Shown here in pieces: positions 12,880 to 26,181 of a DNA stretch of 64,000 nucleotides. Position numbers and translations under genes: made by a program. The DNA is from Tetranychus cinnabarinus (taxonomy: Eukaryota; Arthropoda; Arachnida; Trombidiformes; Tetranychidae). The notes below the pieces were generated by a model. That model ran no database searches and was not told the DNA's origin. It was given only the letters and a program-made list of their open reading frames with translations. The stretch spans positions 5,394,001 to 5,458,000 of the forward strand of contig WHVY01000005.1 in the NCBI GenBank assembly GCA_022266195.1. Direction: 5' to 3'. The first letter of the stretch is position 1; every line of letters starts with the position of its first letter.

Positions 12880-15800
12880 AGAAAAGGGAAAAATTGTTGA
12901 AATTCGAGTTTCCAGATTTACAATTTAAATTGATTCGTTTCATGAGCAGATTCACTTCATCAGTTGTTAGTCAAAGTACCGCTTCAGTTGATTTTTTGTT
13001 CGTTTGGTAAAAAAATTATTTTCATTCCTTTTCCAAGTGTTGCATTGATGTGCTCAAAGCAACTCCTCATCTCGATAATTAGAGGGTTAATCGTTTCAGT
13101 TTAGTTGTTGCTTTTTTTCTCATTGATTCAGTGTTATTAATGAATGTTCTGAAAATGTAATTTTGTTGTAAACTCTTTACCTTTTTTTATGCTCTCTCTC
13201 TATTCTCACAGGTTCAAGTTAACATGCAAAAGATGAACCTTTTTTTTCTTGCTGAACAGAATGATGAATTGCTCCGGAAAAGGATGATTCAATGACACTA
13301 GAATGATGAACTAGATTGAATAAGGTTGAATGGAAAGAAAAATGTTTCAATTAAATTGCTCTCTCAAGTTTAATAAACCATGAAAAGTTCAACTAGTTGC
13401 TAAGTTAATCTGCAAATGAACAAATTGTTTATTCTCAAGCTGTTTCAACCCGACCAACTTGTCACATTATTAAAGGTTCAATTTAAGACCAATATTTAGT
13501 GCATCAACAATGTTTCAAGACTTGCAGTCGAGTCGAGTTCAACTGTCCAAATTGAGAAGTTTGTGGTTTAAATTGAGAGAAAAACTTATGAACTTTTTCA
13601 AAGGTTTCACTTTATTATCAAGAAAAGTTAAACTTGGCTTTGTTAAGAGTTAATGGTTTAAATAGAGTAAAACTTTAAATCGATTCATTATTGACATTGT
13701 TAAGAGTCTCGAGTTGTTTTTTGTTGCTCGACTAAAGTGATAAAAGTGAAAAAATTGAAGTCAAAAGTCGATGAAGAAGTTGAAAGATAAATTACACCTC
13801 AAAAATGAGGTAACACTAATGGTAAAGATAATTGCGTGTTGCAACTTTACATTGTTAATGGTCAAATAGGAAAAGCTTTGAAATACATTGAACACTTGAC
13901 TGGACATGACTTTTTTGCCCATTCAACAAATTGTTCTTAATTTAAGGGAAAATAAATTGCATTTCTCTTTCCCTGATTCACGCACAATAAAGTTAATTTA
14001 CATTCAAGTTTTTCATTTAGTAGTTAGTCTTCTTTCCTTGCAATAAAAGATGAAAATTTACTAAGCAAATGAAAGTGACTTTGAATAATGTTTAGAAGCC
14101 TCTAAAGTCCACTAAAAAGAAGCGTTTCTGGCGAGGTTCAAATTGCTAAATCAGCTGACATCCAGCAAGTGCTGAGATGCTGATCTGAGTAAACCAAATA
14201 TCGAAGAAAAATTAAAAGACAAAAAATTGATTTATCCAAACTTGGCGGAGTCCAGCATGTGATGAATCATGAAAAAAACTAGAATAGCAAATTTTCTGAT
14301 AACATCCATTATTTTTGTACTTTTTTTTCCCTTCTCCATGTTATTACACTCTCAATGCAGAAACATTGCATTTATCTTTGAAAATATAACTTCTTCTGTC
14401 AACCAATGTTAAAATTGATTTGTGGGTTGATTAATGAAGATGATCAATTTATCGATTCCATTATATTTTCACTATCATCTGTTTATCATCTCTGTATGTT
14501 TAATATGTTCATGTGAGATAATAATAATGATATTGGCTTAACCAAGGGTTAAATACACAGTTTAATAAGAAGAGAAAGAAAAATGAGAGATAAAGAAAAG
14601 GTTCGTAAAGAGTGAAGGGAAAAAGGAATGCAACGAAAAGTCACTGGGAGTGAAAAAAAAGTTGTAGGCTGCATTGGAAACAGTTGAGGTTCGATTGATG
14701 AACTTGATAAAAGTGTAATATCAATAAACACATTATTCATTTTGAGGTTCAACTTGTATCTTGGAGTTGCATCGAATGAGTAAAATTAGATTTGATGCGT
14801 AAAGAGATGAAACAAGGAATGGAAAATGTTGTATTCGCAAAATTGATGAATTGATTTGTTCGCTTTTGTGTAACCCAAAAGTGAATAACTTTTAATGATA
14901 AGTTTATTAAAACTTGTCTTTCATTATCATCAACATCAATTTCCTTTCATGGCAATTGTAATAAATAAATGTTTTGATGAATTTAATGAAACTAAAGACG
15001 ACGATGAAGATGATTAAAGTGCGCCGCAAAGGTAAAGAGCATAAAACTGTTATTGATTACACTGACACAACTAATAAAGCTCAAGGTGGAAACAATGAGC
15101 TTCATGTTAATGTTGCTAATAAGAATGATGATGATACTAATTATAATATTATTATTACTCTGTGATATTATTATCAATATAAATGAAGTAAATGTGTTTA
15201 CGTTGTGATCCATTGTGTACATTATGTATTAACAGCTTTTCTTTGCTTTTCCACTTTTCCTTTTTACTCTGTTTACAGCTTGTTGTGTTATTAACATATT
15301 GATTGAATTACTGTTAATTAATAATTCATGGAATGTTTATTAACCTTTGCATGGATGGAGGGAGAGAAGCGAAAAAAAGCCAATGAATGTTGATGTTAAC
15401 AACGATTTAAGAATGATAATTTTCCTTCTACTCTTGCAGCAATTTCAATTCTTTATGCACTCTCATTGTACTGTTCTGGTTAGTTGAACCTTTCCATGGA
15501 AAAAAAATAAGTTGCAAGGAAAAATCAATCAACTCTTTCAGTCAACAAAATTTATTTCCATGTTACATGTTTGTATTGTTGCATACATTCAACGGGATAA
15601 TGCTTCAGTCAACTGTTGCAGGGCAAAAGTGCGTTGGGTTTTTTAAAATTACTTTTCTTCAGCCTTTCAATTTTGCGGGGAAATTGTTAGTGATTGAACT
15701 ATGAGTACAAGAAAGACAATCATAGCTTAATCAAAATTCAGGTTTGAACAGGGCGGACAAAAGTGTGAATTTGAAGCTTAAAGAAAGGCTATTATACATC

Positions 15801-15930
15801 ATAAATGAATATTATGACAAAAGCTAAAGCTATCAAATAATTGATTTGTGATAGACTTAAAGTTAAAAGGGACACTCACAAAAAATATACAAAAACACTT
15901 TTCAAACGCGTTAAAGTTTTCAGTAAATTC
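12880..15930. other. AT-rich non-coding stretch
   Basis: Nothing beyond A/T runs and GAT/TTA microsatellite-like patches (for example 14,975-15,180) could be recognised. Confidence 0.45.
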
Positions 15931-15939
15931 TCAGTGAAT

Positions 15940-16104
15940 GGTCTCTAAAGGTCAGTTAAAGGTCAAATAACGAAGAGACCTTGAATGACCTTTATCGTTC
16001 GAACTGGTTGAGCAATCCGCGGTAGTTAATGGTTCGAATCTTAGGTCTGTAGCACTAAGTGATATACCTGTATAAAGGCGTTGAATGAAAAGAAAAATGC
16101 CGGG
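15940..16104 (-). repeat. MITE terminal arm
   Basis: Read on the minus strand from 16,104 inward this is TA followed by CCCGGCATTTTT, then a CATTCAACGCC block and a GGTTCGAA-like stretch. It matches in order the arms at 31,588 and 43,906. AAAGGTCA and TCAAGGTC half-site motifs follow at about 15,975-15,995. A matching left arm was not found nearby, so this looks like a single-ended or truncated copy. Confidence 0.5.
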
Positions 16105-17680
16105 TATAACAGACAAGTTCGATTTCCAGTTGGTTTGACCTTTTTCTGTAACCATAATAGTTAGAAAGGTTGTCCATAGAAATTGTTTGTACACATGATG
16201 CAGTGAAAACTTTTTTCAATGTATCAACAGTTTTCATGATTCTGACCATTGATCTTAAAACTTTGAGCTTCGGTATCCTGTTTATACATTTGTAATTTTT
16301 TTCTGATTATGTTGGTGCATTTAACATACATTTTTAAATATTAATAAAGCAAAACAAAAATCTAACCAACCCAAATAGACAAAGAGGCAATAACCAAGAG
16401 AGGCAAAAATGCTCAAGTCGAAAGGGCAAAATCGGTGCTAGTCAATGGTATGAAATCAGGTATATTAGATAGTTGGATTTCAAGTATAGTAAATGTTCAA
16501 AGTAAAAATGAAGTTATTAGGTTTGAGTCGTATGCGTACAGTGGTCACTTTGCTTGGGACTTTCGAGAGTTCAAAGTTCATGAAGAAACATGGAATTTCC
16601 TATGAACTATGAGTCATACAGATAAAAAATAGAATCAGTAGATTTGCTCAATGCACGGAACCTAAAAATATATAGGAAGGTCAAAAAATACAGAAGAATC
16701 TTTATTTTGTACAAGAACATAACGAAAATCGGGGATAAAAGGTCAAATTAAGGTTTAATCAAAGTTCATGCTTGAATGACTCATCAGGTCAAAAATAGCT
16801 ATGAATAATTAAGTTCAGGTTTCTTTCAGGTTATATTGAACGATTCAATTAACGTTATGAATTCTGAATTATGGTCATTATTATTATTATCATCAAAGAT
16901 AAAATCTGAGGTACTATAACATTGATCAGAATGACAAATGTATGAACTAAGATTATTGTTGCTTTACTTAGAGCTGGTTGAACGCAATTGAACAACATAT
17001 TGTTCATCTATAAGACTTGTTTCATTCTCTAGTTATGAACGGTCAAAATATTCACATTAAACCTTTCACTTCATCGAATGTGTAGACATATAAATTTTAT
17101 AAGCCCAATCACGATTTACATCACTTATAAACTCATTTGATTTGAACTTGAACTTTTTAGCCAAATCAAAATCATTGCTTGATTTCTGATCCGGAGGGTC
17201 AAGACATTTTTATGTCGCCAAATTGCTTCTTTTACCGTTCCTCAGATAGGATTCAATGGCATTACTTCGATGACCAGTTCTTATTCTAGTTGGTGGTATT
17301 TCAAACCTAGATCGCATTAACTCCATTTCGCTCATGCTAATAACTCATGATAGAAATGTTTCGATTTGTAAAATCGATTCGATCGATTGTAAATTGAAAT
17401 AAATTTTTCAAAATGTTAGATAAGGTGTTAATGCCAACTGGCCGCTTCGAGTAAGCGACATAGAAAATTGGTGCATGGCTATTATTAACTAATTCATTGA
17501 ATGGATAAATTTTTTTGGAACATTTGAAAAAATTTCCATTCTCTCTTTTTGTAAGACAGATAAATTCGGTTTACATTTAAACTAACCTAAGCCTGAGATC
17601 TTAATAGTTTGAGAGCTAGAAGGTGGCAGTCCATACAAAATGTTTTTACACATCATGCATTGAAAGCTTTTCAACAATCC
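16105..17680. other. Possible decayed repeat DNA, unassigned
   Basis: The stretch is less A/T-homopolymeric than its surroundings and lies between two MITE copies. I found no internal duplication, terminal structure or coding frame in it. Confidence 0.3.
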
Positions 17681-17689
17681 AATACTTGG

Positions 17690-18250
17690 CGTCTTTAGCC
17701 TGTTCACCTGATCGCAGTCATAACTCGTGAACGGTTCATGCAACAGACTTTAGTCTTGGACACTATGCTATTGCGGCTATTGGATCATGCTCTCTAAAGC
17801 TCAAGGTCATTCAAGGTCGATCCGGTATTGACCTCTAACTAACATTTGTAGAATATTTTCTGAATGCACAAAATTTAAAAATTAAATGATGCTCGTTTAA
17901 AGTTACGATCTCACAGCATTGGAAAGATTTAGGCTTAGGATTTTGAAACTGATTGAAATCAATTGATTAAGTGAGGGTCATTAAAAGCAACATTCTTTGG
18001 CCAGCATGTGTTATGCACATCAAGCAAAACACTGAACGATCTCAAAAATTTTTTTACTCGAAGGAAATTCTCTACAAAGGTAAATTATAGTTCAAATGTC
18101 AATCAGAGACAAAATAACAGATTAACCTTGATTAGCATGCAAATTTGTGATTATTCAACTTTTTGGAGCTGATGTATCAAGTCTGAGGTCTTGTGCATTA
18201 ACCGTTCATTGTCTTCACTGATTGTATGAAGGTGTCACAAACCAATATTT
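17690..18250. mobile_element. Old MITE copy with diverged inverted arms
   Basis: The left arm (about 17,690-17,850, with CATAACTCGTGAACGGTTCA) is a diverged inverted match of the right arm (about 18,170-18,240, with TCAAGTCTGAGGTCTTGTGC and AACCGTTCATTGTC). The left arm holds the doublet TCAAGGTCATTCAAGGTC at 17,801-17,818. The inner part near 18,000 (GGCCAGCATGTGTTATGCAC) resembles the inner segment of the 31.6 kb copy. No intact tip or target duplication is visible. Confidence 0.45.
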
Positions 18251-18649
18251 GCTCCATTTTTAGACGTTTTGTAATATTTTTTCCAGTGAAATGCTGTTTT
18301 CTCAGGCTTCTGCTTACAATTATGAGCTTCGAATGACGCAGTTCAAATTCACCAACGCTAACCTTGTTTAACCTTCGAAGAATGCTCATGAATTCAGTGC
18401 GAAATTCTGAAAAAATTTAAAGATGGAAAAACAGTGTTCTTGAACAATTCTGAATATTGCATTATATTGCCTTTGTTGGTGAATTCAATTGCAACTTAAA
18501 ATTTATTCTTTGAAAATGAATCAATCAAATGGTTAACTGTGCTTGAAAGATAAACTTAAAGTTGAGTAAGTTCATTGCTGCTTCACAAAATCAGGTTGCC
18601 CAGAAAAGGAAAAGGTGGCAATTTTCTTCTTCTTTTTCCTTCTCTTCAG

Positions 18650-18718
18650 TATTGATGTTTGAAGGGTGTAAAGAAAATGTAATAAGAAACAAATTATGTT
18701 CTGGGTCTACCTGGGCAG
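18650..18718 (+). other. Candidate coding exon, 69 nt, unrecognised
   Basis: The acceptor TTTTCCTTCTCTTCAG ends at 18,649 and the donor CAG|GTAAAG begins at 18,719. After two leading bases the segment reads as 22 open codons (LMFEGCKEN... ending STWA), with two cysteines, and the frame also remains open past the donor. Composition is less biased than in the flanking DNA. I do not recognise the peptide. No neighbouring exon could be linked to it, so it could be a chance alignment of splice motifs. Confidence 0.3.
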
Positions 18719-18859
18719 GTAAAGATTTTGAAATGGATTTTGATGAAAAGAAAAGGTTACAAAATTGTTGGGTAACAATTTTCCATGGTTATATCTATTG
18801 TGAACATTTCGCGATTTTACCTTCAATTTTGATTGAAAAAGGAAAACTTACACTTTGAT

Positions 18860-21800
18860 ATGAATCATTTTTCTTGCCAGTATTTATATATTGTTCAACT
18901 CACTTTCCATTAGCACTTTATCCTCAACCTTTTTCCTATCATGACTTAGAGAAGAGGAAAAATTTTTTTCAATTTTCATTGCAATTTCTTTCCTGTTTTC
19001 TCAGATTCCGAGAGCTTTATTTTATGTATCTTCTGTTGATGTTCTCTGGATGATATTAAAAGGTTCAATCCTTCAAAACATAATTATCATTCTTGCTTTT
19101 CAATTAATTTTCTTTTCTTTCAGAAACTTCTTTTACCATTGCGTTTCACCATAATTAATTTCTTTCAATTTCGAATCTGAAAAAAGTTCTTTTTTCCAAT
19201 CAACTTTGAATAGAAAATCCAAAATAGAACGATCAAAAGTCAATTTTTTAACTTCAATTAGTCACTTTATCATTTGGAAAGTCGAGTTTTAATGAATTTT
19301 CAAACGCAAAAAATTCAAAGTTTTACTTGAAAAGTCGAGCGTTTAAAAAATCGATAATCAATCAAAGATTAAACTTGATCGATATTTTGAGGTAAAAAGT
19401 TTGAAATTTTTCTTTTAATGTATTCTACAAAATATAATTATAACCATTATCATCGCTATTTTTATCATCATTATTATTGGTTTCATCAAAAGAGAGAAAT
19501 GATTATTATGTGCCTTTTTTGCTCATAAATATGAGGTAAAATGAAGGGGTTTTGGATAAAAGAGAAAAGGCAGAGACAGAAAAAAAGAGATTCTTCAGAG
19601 TCAAATTGACAAACTGATTGTGATAGTAAATTGGTGTGTTCATGAAGTGCACATGGCAATACATGAAATTAATATGAAAATAATATTAGTAATAGCAAGA
19701 TTAATATTAATAGTTCACCATTGATTGTGATGTGAAGAGAAAAAAAAGAAACTTCTCTTTCTTCCTTCTCCTTTCAGGCCAGCCTCTTGGTTAGTCAATA
19801 CTCCTTTCCTAAACCAACCTTACATATAATTTTTCATTGAATACATTCATGATTAGCATTTCAATTTTCCTACGCCTTTCAATCAAACATTTACTGCATT
19901 TGAAGTTAACAAATAAACCAATGTTCAAGCTTCAAAAATGTTGCTCAGTGAAATAATGAACGTTGCTGTAAAGAAAGTCGAGGTTTCTCTTAGATATTAT
20001 ATAATACCATTAAGATGACTATGGGTAAGGCTGCGCTTTCTCTCGACACCTTTTGGATTTACAATGCTCTGATCAAATCGAGGATCAATGTTAGAGAATG
20101 TGAATAACATGTTTGCGCACATAAAAATTGGATTACGATATGGATCCATGCAAAATAAAGTTTGCTACTGAATTCGAAGAAAATCCTGCGAACTTCATAA
20201 GTTATTCGCTAAAAAACTGGGTCCTGTTTTGCATCTGACTAACCTAATGCTCTTAAACATTTTACTAAAAATCAAAATTGTTGATAAGTTAACCCTTTAA
20301 TTGGATAGAGTGGCATTGAAACGCTTTTTATCTGTTCTCTATTCTTATCTTTTCTCGTCAGTTTCCTTCGCACTCTTGTCACTACCACACTTCAGGTTAA
20401 TTCCCTGAACATTTCAATCTCATTCAATTTTCTTTTCTTCTTATCACAATAAAAATATTATATTACTCAGGAGATTAATCTTTGTGATGAATAAATTGTC
20501 GAACAACATTTCATGTTTCACTTTAAAAATTGTTGAACAATCAATTCCTTAGCTTTCCTTTCCAACGAACCTGGTATTACATATTTTAACATGCAATGAA
20601 AGTAAAAGAACAGTTAACCAAGAATGACTTTGACAAGGTTCAAAACTCCATGTATCATGTGTTGTACCATGAATAAGTTTACATTGTTAGTTCCATCGAA
20701 TTTGTGTCAAAATCGTTTTCCATCACAGTTTACTTTCTCTCTCTCTCTCCATGAAATGCAAACTTATCGGTGGAAAAATGTGTTGAAATTTCAACAGATG
20801 ATTTCAAGCATTTAAATAGAATGCAATTTTACAGCGAGAAAAAAAAGACTCGAGTCGAGAGCCAAAGTAACTTTGCTAATAATGATTGACACGATGAACG
20901 GTTAACTTTGATCAAGTAAACATTGAAAAGCTTTCACTTAACCCTGTTTCATCATGTCAACCTTTTCACTTGATGAACACAAATTGTCTAACATGAACTG
21001 ACGAGTGTTTAATTTTAGTTCGAAACGTTCATTTTCCAGACTAAACTCAAGCTAAAACTTTGACACAACATTTATTCTTAATGAGCCAACTCTATTCAAT
21101 ATGCATCTAATATAAAGTCGCTAATCCAAACTCGACAATAAACAAATTGTTCGATAAATTTTCGAATTCGTCAAATGACAAAAATGTCGAAATTATCAGA
21201 ATTTGAGAAAATCTTTTCCATGTTTGCTGAATTTGATCATCTGAGTTACACCTACATGCTTCAAACATGATGTTATGAATACACAACGAAAGCCATTTCA
21301 ATATGACGAAAAGAGAAAAGAAAAAGATTTTTGCAGAAATTCAGTTTCATTACTGAACAGATTGAAAGTGGCAAGATTACATTCAATTATATTTACTCTT
21401 CAATGATATAAGCTAATCTGAAACAAAGAAAGTTGATACATTTAATGTGATGTTAGACAAGCGATGATATAAAAAAACAATTTTATCGTCAAATTAATGA
21501 GAATATTTGACAAAGAATAAAAGGTGAAAAGAAGATTCAGATTCAACTCTTTTCCCAGCCTTTTTTATCCCTTCCCTTCAAATTCCCATTCATCAATCCT
21601 GTCAGAGTTTCTCATTATTCACTAATTCAGATAATTTATGCAGCATTATCGCTGTAAATATACAAGAATTAATAACGATAATAACAAAGAAAAAAAGACA
21701 TAAAGATAAATATTTTGACGAAAGAAAAGTGAGGGAAAAAAGTTTCTTTTTTGTTCCTCTTCTTTTGCTTCTTTGGATGCTCAGGGAAGCCAATGAAACT

Positions 21801-23660
21801 TTTCAAGATGCAATAAAGATGATAAAATGGCTTGAAAAATGTTGACAATTGAAATGTATTAATCAAAGTGTATACACTTTAATAGTACTTTAAATAGTGA
21901 AGATTAATGAAGAAATGTTTGTGCAATTGTTAACATTTTGTGTTGCCAAATAATAGGTTGTATGCTAAAAAGCTTAATATCAAATGCTTGAGAAGATTAT
22001 GTGAATGTGAAAACAATATCGTCTGTTTAGAGTCACTCTTTTGTCTTTCCCTTTCAGAACTTTTTTTTCGTCGCTTTTTTTCTTCGCTTCTCTTCTTTTA
22101 TATTCACAAGTTCCATATCAAGTTGTCATTTGAACAGCAAGAGAAAAAGAAGCGAAAAAATGAAAGGAAAAGATAGTAAAAAAATGTTCAAATGTTATCA
22201 AGTAATCATTCATTTATATTTCATGAAAAAAGCAAAATTATTGTTCTCATGTTACATGAAAGTGGTAACAAAGTTGATAAATTGAAACAATTTAATTTTC
22301 ATTTCTTTTCTTCTTTCACTGTATTACAAGAATTAGTTGAGACTTCATTATTTAGATTGATATTTTTCTGTCTCCAGTCTTTGTTTAGTTTCAATTCAAG
22401 TATCATTTGGTTAAAAGTTATTAATTGTTGTGTCTCGACTGTCTATCGAAGCAATTTATCAACGAAAAGTTTTGTCTTTCGATAAAAGCTGATATGAAAA
22501 GAAGATTGAAACGAAAGATTTTGGAAATTTTTGCTGACAAAAAATTCGTTGGACAGTAATTTTCAAAACGATTCGAACGAATTTGAATGAAAGGCGAATT
22601 TTGAAAAACAAAGATTTTGAGATTTTACCATGCGAAGTATTTTTGGTGAGAAAATGAAATATTTTTTTCAGATTTGATTGAAGACGTCCATTGCTCAACG
22701 AAAGTGGCAAGACTGTGACAATAACAATAAATAGTAAAGCAATTTTCATTGAAGGTGATGAAAGTAAACGAAATGTTTTCAAAAGAAAACTATGAAACCG
22801 AAGAAAAAGGTGAATAAAAAAGTGGAGAAATGTAAAGATGAATGAATGGGATGATAATGATGATGAAGGTGGGCAAATGGAAGAATAAGGAAACATGATT
22901 GTCTGTAAAGAAAAGTATAAATAGAAATGAAAATGAAGAGATAAACAAGGTTTGGATAAAGTTTCTTTAGTTGAAAACCTTTTTCTCTCCCAATGAATCA
23001 GAGAATCGGAATGGTCTTCTTTTTCAACAAATGTTGAACGTAAGCAGAAAAGAAACGATCAAAAGATGATGATGATGATAAAGTGAAAATAGTCTTGAGA
23101 GGGAAAAAAGTAAGATGTTATGAAAAAAAACTCCAAGTAAATAAAAAATTTTCTTATCGCAGCTTTTTCCATTCTATTCATTGAATGTTTCCTTAGGTTT
23201 GATACTCAATGAGAACATTTCGCTTGGAAATTTCTCAAAAAGTTGACTACATAAAGCATTCGGACATTTCGCTTCTTCGACTTTGCATCTCAATTCGCCC
23301 AATTCGAACATTTTTTGTTCGATTTTTTGAGATGCATCTTAACCAATCTGCTCCTTTCAACTGATACACTCGAAATGGTTCAAGTTAATTTCATGTTGAA
23401 ATCGATTCAACTGTTGCTTTTCATTATTTAATTTCTCGAGAAGAGTCGAGTTCGAATCTGAAGCATGCGATCGATTCTGCACATCAGTCAGACGTGCATG
23501 AAATGAGCTCGAAGAATGAACAAGAAAATGATTCAAAAAGCGTTTCTTTAACCATCAGTTTGGATTGACAGTGAATCTGATTATAATCAGTGTGAAGAAC
23601 TATTCAGAAAGTTTATCCTTTTCTGCAGTAAAGACTTGTAACTATCTTGAAGTTATAACT
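18860..23660. other. AT-rich non-coding stretch
   Basis: No supported gene. It includes a TC-repeat tract near 20,732-20,748. Pyrimidine-rich minus-strand DNA at 22,459-22,896 has an open frame with a hydrophobic, signal-peptide-like internal stretch (from MKIALLFIVIV), but the rest is low complexity. Confidence 0.4.
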
Positions 23661-23668
23661 GATAAATG

Positions 23669-23716
23669 AATTATATTCAATATCAACTTATATTTGAAAT
23701 GATATTGAATATAATT
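23669..23716. repeat. Perfect 16-bp inverted repeat (hairpin)
   Basis: AATTATATTCAATATC at 23,669-23,684 is exactly complementary to GATATTGAATATAATT at 23,701-23,716, with a 16-base loop. The arms are pure AT-rich sequence. No function is suggested by context. Confidence 0.6.
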
Positions 23717-24177
23717 GGATAGATTTCATGACAAGATTAATCTTGGAAATGTAAATTTACTCTCACTCTGAATGAGCAAACCTGGAATTATTTGAAATAT
23801 TGATTGAGTATGAAAGAGCCTGAATAATAAGTTTGGTAAAGAGTTTCATTTAATTCAATTTCAGTGGGAAAATGTTGGAAATTGATTTGCAAATTAAACT
23901 AATTGAGTAAAAAGACATTTTCCTTTTTTTTCTTTAGATTATTTTTGCATTCAAAAATAGCTGGACTTAAAGTCTGGATGGACAGAGAAGAAAAAAAAGT
24001 CTCAAAGTTGACCAGTAAATTGGAAAGCTTTTCAATCCTTTTCTTTATTCAATACTTCAAATGAGCAAAATAAAGTTACTCAAGACTGTCCCATGAAACA
24101 CCTTTTTTCGCTCAAATCTAAACAACAACAATATTGAATTGTAGATGAATTTTTCGCTTCTTTCATTTCAAACTTCT

Positions 24178-25070
24178 TATTAATTCTCTCGAGTATTCAT
24201 TAAATAAATTACATTGTAAACTATTCCATTTCATTTTTCGAATTTACTTCACTGAACTTACCTTCAACTTTTCATTTTCACATATTCATCAACCTTTTTG
24301 CAAAGGTTACTTGATAAGTCTTGAAAGTTTCAATTCTTTGTTGGTTCAAAGGCACTCGAACACACAGAAAGGAAAAGAAGAAAAAAATCGAGATTCCAAT
24401 TTTGATCGATTCCATTTCTTTTTATTCAACCTTTTCCGCAACTTTTCCATGTCTTTTCAATTGTTGATGAAATGAAGTCTCATGAGAAGAGCAAAAATGA
24501 TGAATAAAGATTTTCATTTGAATTTTGAATTTCAACCAAAACAAAAAGCAATTGGTTAAATTCAATTCTTCAAGTTGCTTTGACTGCAACTGAATTTGCT
24601 GTGGATGGAAAAAACGAGCCTTGAGTTCGAATTAAATCATGAATTTAGCCTCGAATTTTGGAAACGGATCGACAATTATTGAACTGTGCTAATTGAGGGA
24701 CTTTCCATTAATCAGTTCATGTCGAGTCAATAGCTATTAAAATGTGGTAAAAGGCTCATCATGTGTCTTGGTTTTGTCAGTTCAACAGCAAATGGTGAAA
24801 ATTTATCATCAGTTTATTGATAAATTGTATAAATATTTAATATTAAATGGAAGGGAAAATGATGTTCAGCTGATAATATTATAATCAACATTTTCCGTGT
24901 TAAGGTATGATTTTGAATTTTGCTGCATTTTTTACTTTCCTTTTTTAGGTGTAAAGTTAAACATGAGCGAAACTCAATAATGATAAACATGATAGAGTTT
25001 TGTGTGAACATGTTAAAGATAGTATCATGATGATGATATGAGAATCTAAAATGATGATCGTAATGAGGAT
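24178..25070 (-). repeat. Diverged segmental duplication, copy 1
   Basis: Blocks here recur in the same order and orientation at 62,965-64,000: TTCTCTCGAGTATTCATTAA at the left, ACATATTCATCAAC near 24,279, CAATTGTTGATGAAATGAA near 24,458 and TATCATGATGATGATATGAG near 25,023. Near 24,255 the minus strand in both copies has AAGTTG(A/C)AG followed by GTAA and TTCAGT, a donor-like site. The frame before it is disrupted by a one-base difference in this copy. It may be paralogous introns plus an exon of a duplicated gene. Confidence 0.5.
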
Positions 25071-25973
25071 AAAAAACGATCATGAGAAGAACATGAATTT
25101 GAGGCTATTTTTTCTTCTTTACCTTTACCTTATTCAAAAACAATCATCAATCATTGGAATAAATTAATGAAAGAAAAGGCGAAAAAGTCTCAAAGTAAAA
25201 GGTGTGAGAATGAGAATTAAATATTGAACGAAATGTTGGAACTTTGTGTGTATTCTGTTGATGATGAATGATTAACTCGAGTCTTGGCCTTCAGTTGCAA
25301 TCGACGGTGAATTCAATTTAAATATTTTATTGAAAATATTTCCTGACTTTTGTCTCATCTTCTAATCTCATTATTATCTGAACAACCTTCGATTATTGAA
25401 GTAAACAGAATCGAAATTAAAATTTTCTTTTTCTCGATCTCGTTCTGTTTTCTGTTGATTGTTTATTGTCTTCTTCATTTCCCACTCTCAATGAAACACT
25501 TCACACAACAAAATGTTAATGCTATTATCAACGGGATTCATTGTTGACTCGATTGAATCTCATGTCTAGACATTTGAATTTGTCATTATCTCAATTGGTT
25601 CAAGATTGTCTTTGCTTTTTTATTCTGCTTCTTGTATTACAATATTTCAATTTCCCAATTCAAGATTGATTTTGGCAAAGAAAAAAGTTCACTTGAAGAA
25701 ATTGTGAAATTGTACCATGAATTACTCCGACGAAATCAATTATCTGATCCGAGTTACAGTCCCACAATCTTGTAAATGATTATTCGACTAATTGATGCAA
25801 GACATTAAAAGTTGATTAAAGTTTCAAGACTGATGGATCTTTAGTGAAAATTAATTCTGAAGATTACTGCAAACTTTTGTTTTAATTATTCTTCTAATTC
25901 CAATGATCTCAGTTAATCTGCTTCATAAAATCAGTTTTTCTTTTTCGTTGTTACAACTTCATAGTCAACTCAC

Positions 25974-26131
25974 CTTAATGAGCTTGTTGATTGTTGTCTT
26001 CTTTGGCTGATAAATGACAATTAATCCTTTGTGGTTTTGGATCTTGATGGTGATGATCACTAAAGATGTGTTGATAGCAATTAAAACACTTTGGTTGTGA
26101 GTGTACGATTCTACTTAGAGAGGCAATGAAT
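25974..26131 (-). other. Exon-like segment, homologous to the one at 43,405-43,517
   Basis: On the minus strand a TTCTCCTTCCGTTGCAG acceptor precedes 26,131, and the segment ends TTAAG followed by GTGAGTTGACT at 25,974. The 43.4 kb segment shares the acceptor neighbourhood, an AAAGGATTAATTG block and the identical donor plus five intronic bases. One frame is open from an internal second acceptor-like AG (about 26,117) to the donor (containing KGLIVIYQPKK). A different frame is open through most of the segment and ends in a stop at the donor. Length differs by 45 nt from its relative, so at least one copy may be a pseudo-exon. Protein not recognised. Confidence 0.4.
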
Positions 26132-26181
26132 CTGCAACGGAAGGAGAAAAAATTACTACAATTAATCAAATGAATTATCAT

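Noticed and set aside
16020..16060. tRNA-like B box (GGTTCGAATC)
   Set aside because: No matching A box, stems or anticodon arm at the right distance. The motif is part of the MITE arm and recurs as GGTTCAAGTC in the 32.9 kb copy.
22459..22896. Minus-strand 145-codon frame with an internal signal-peptide-like stretch
   Set aside because: Low-complexity Ser/Phe/Lys product; no conserved cysteine pattern or neighbouring exon. Too weak to call a secreted protein.
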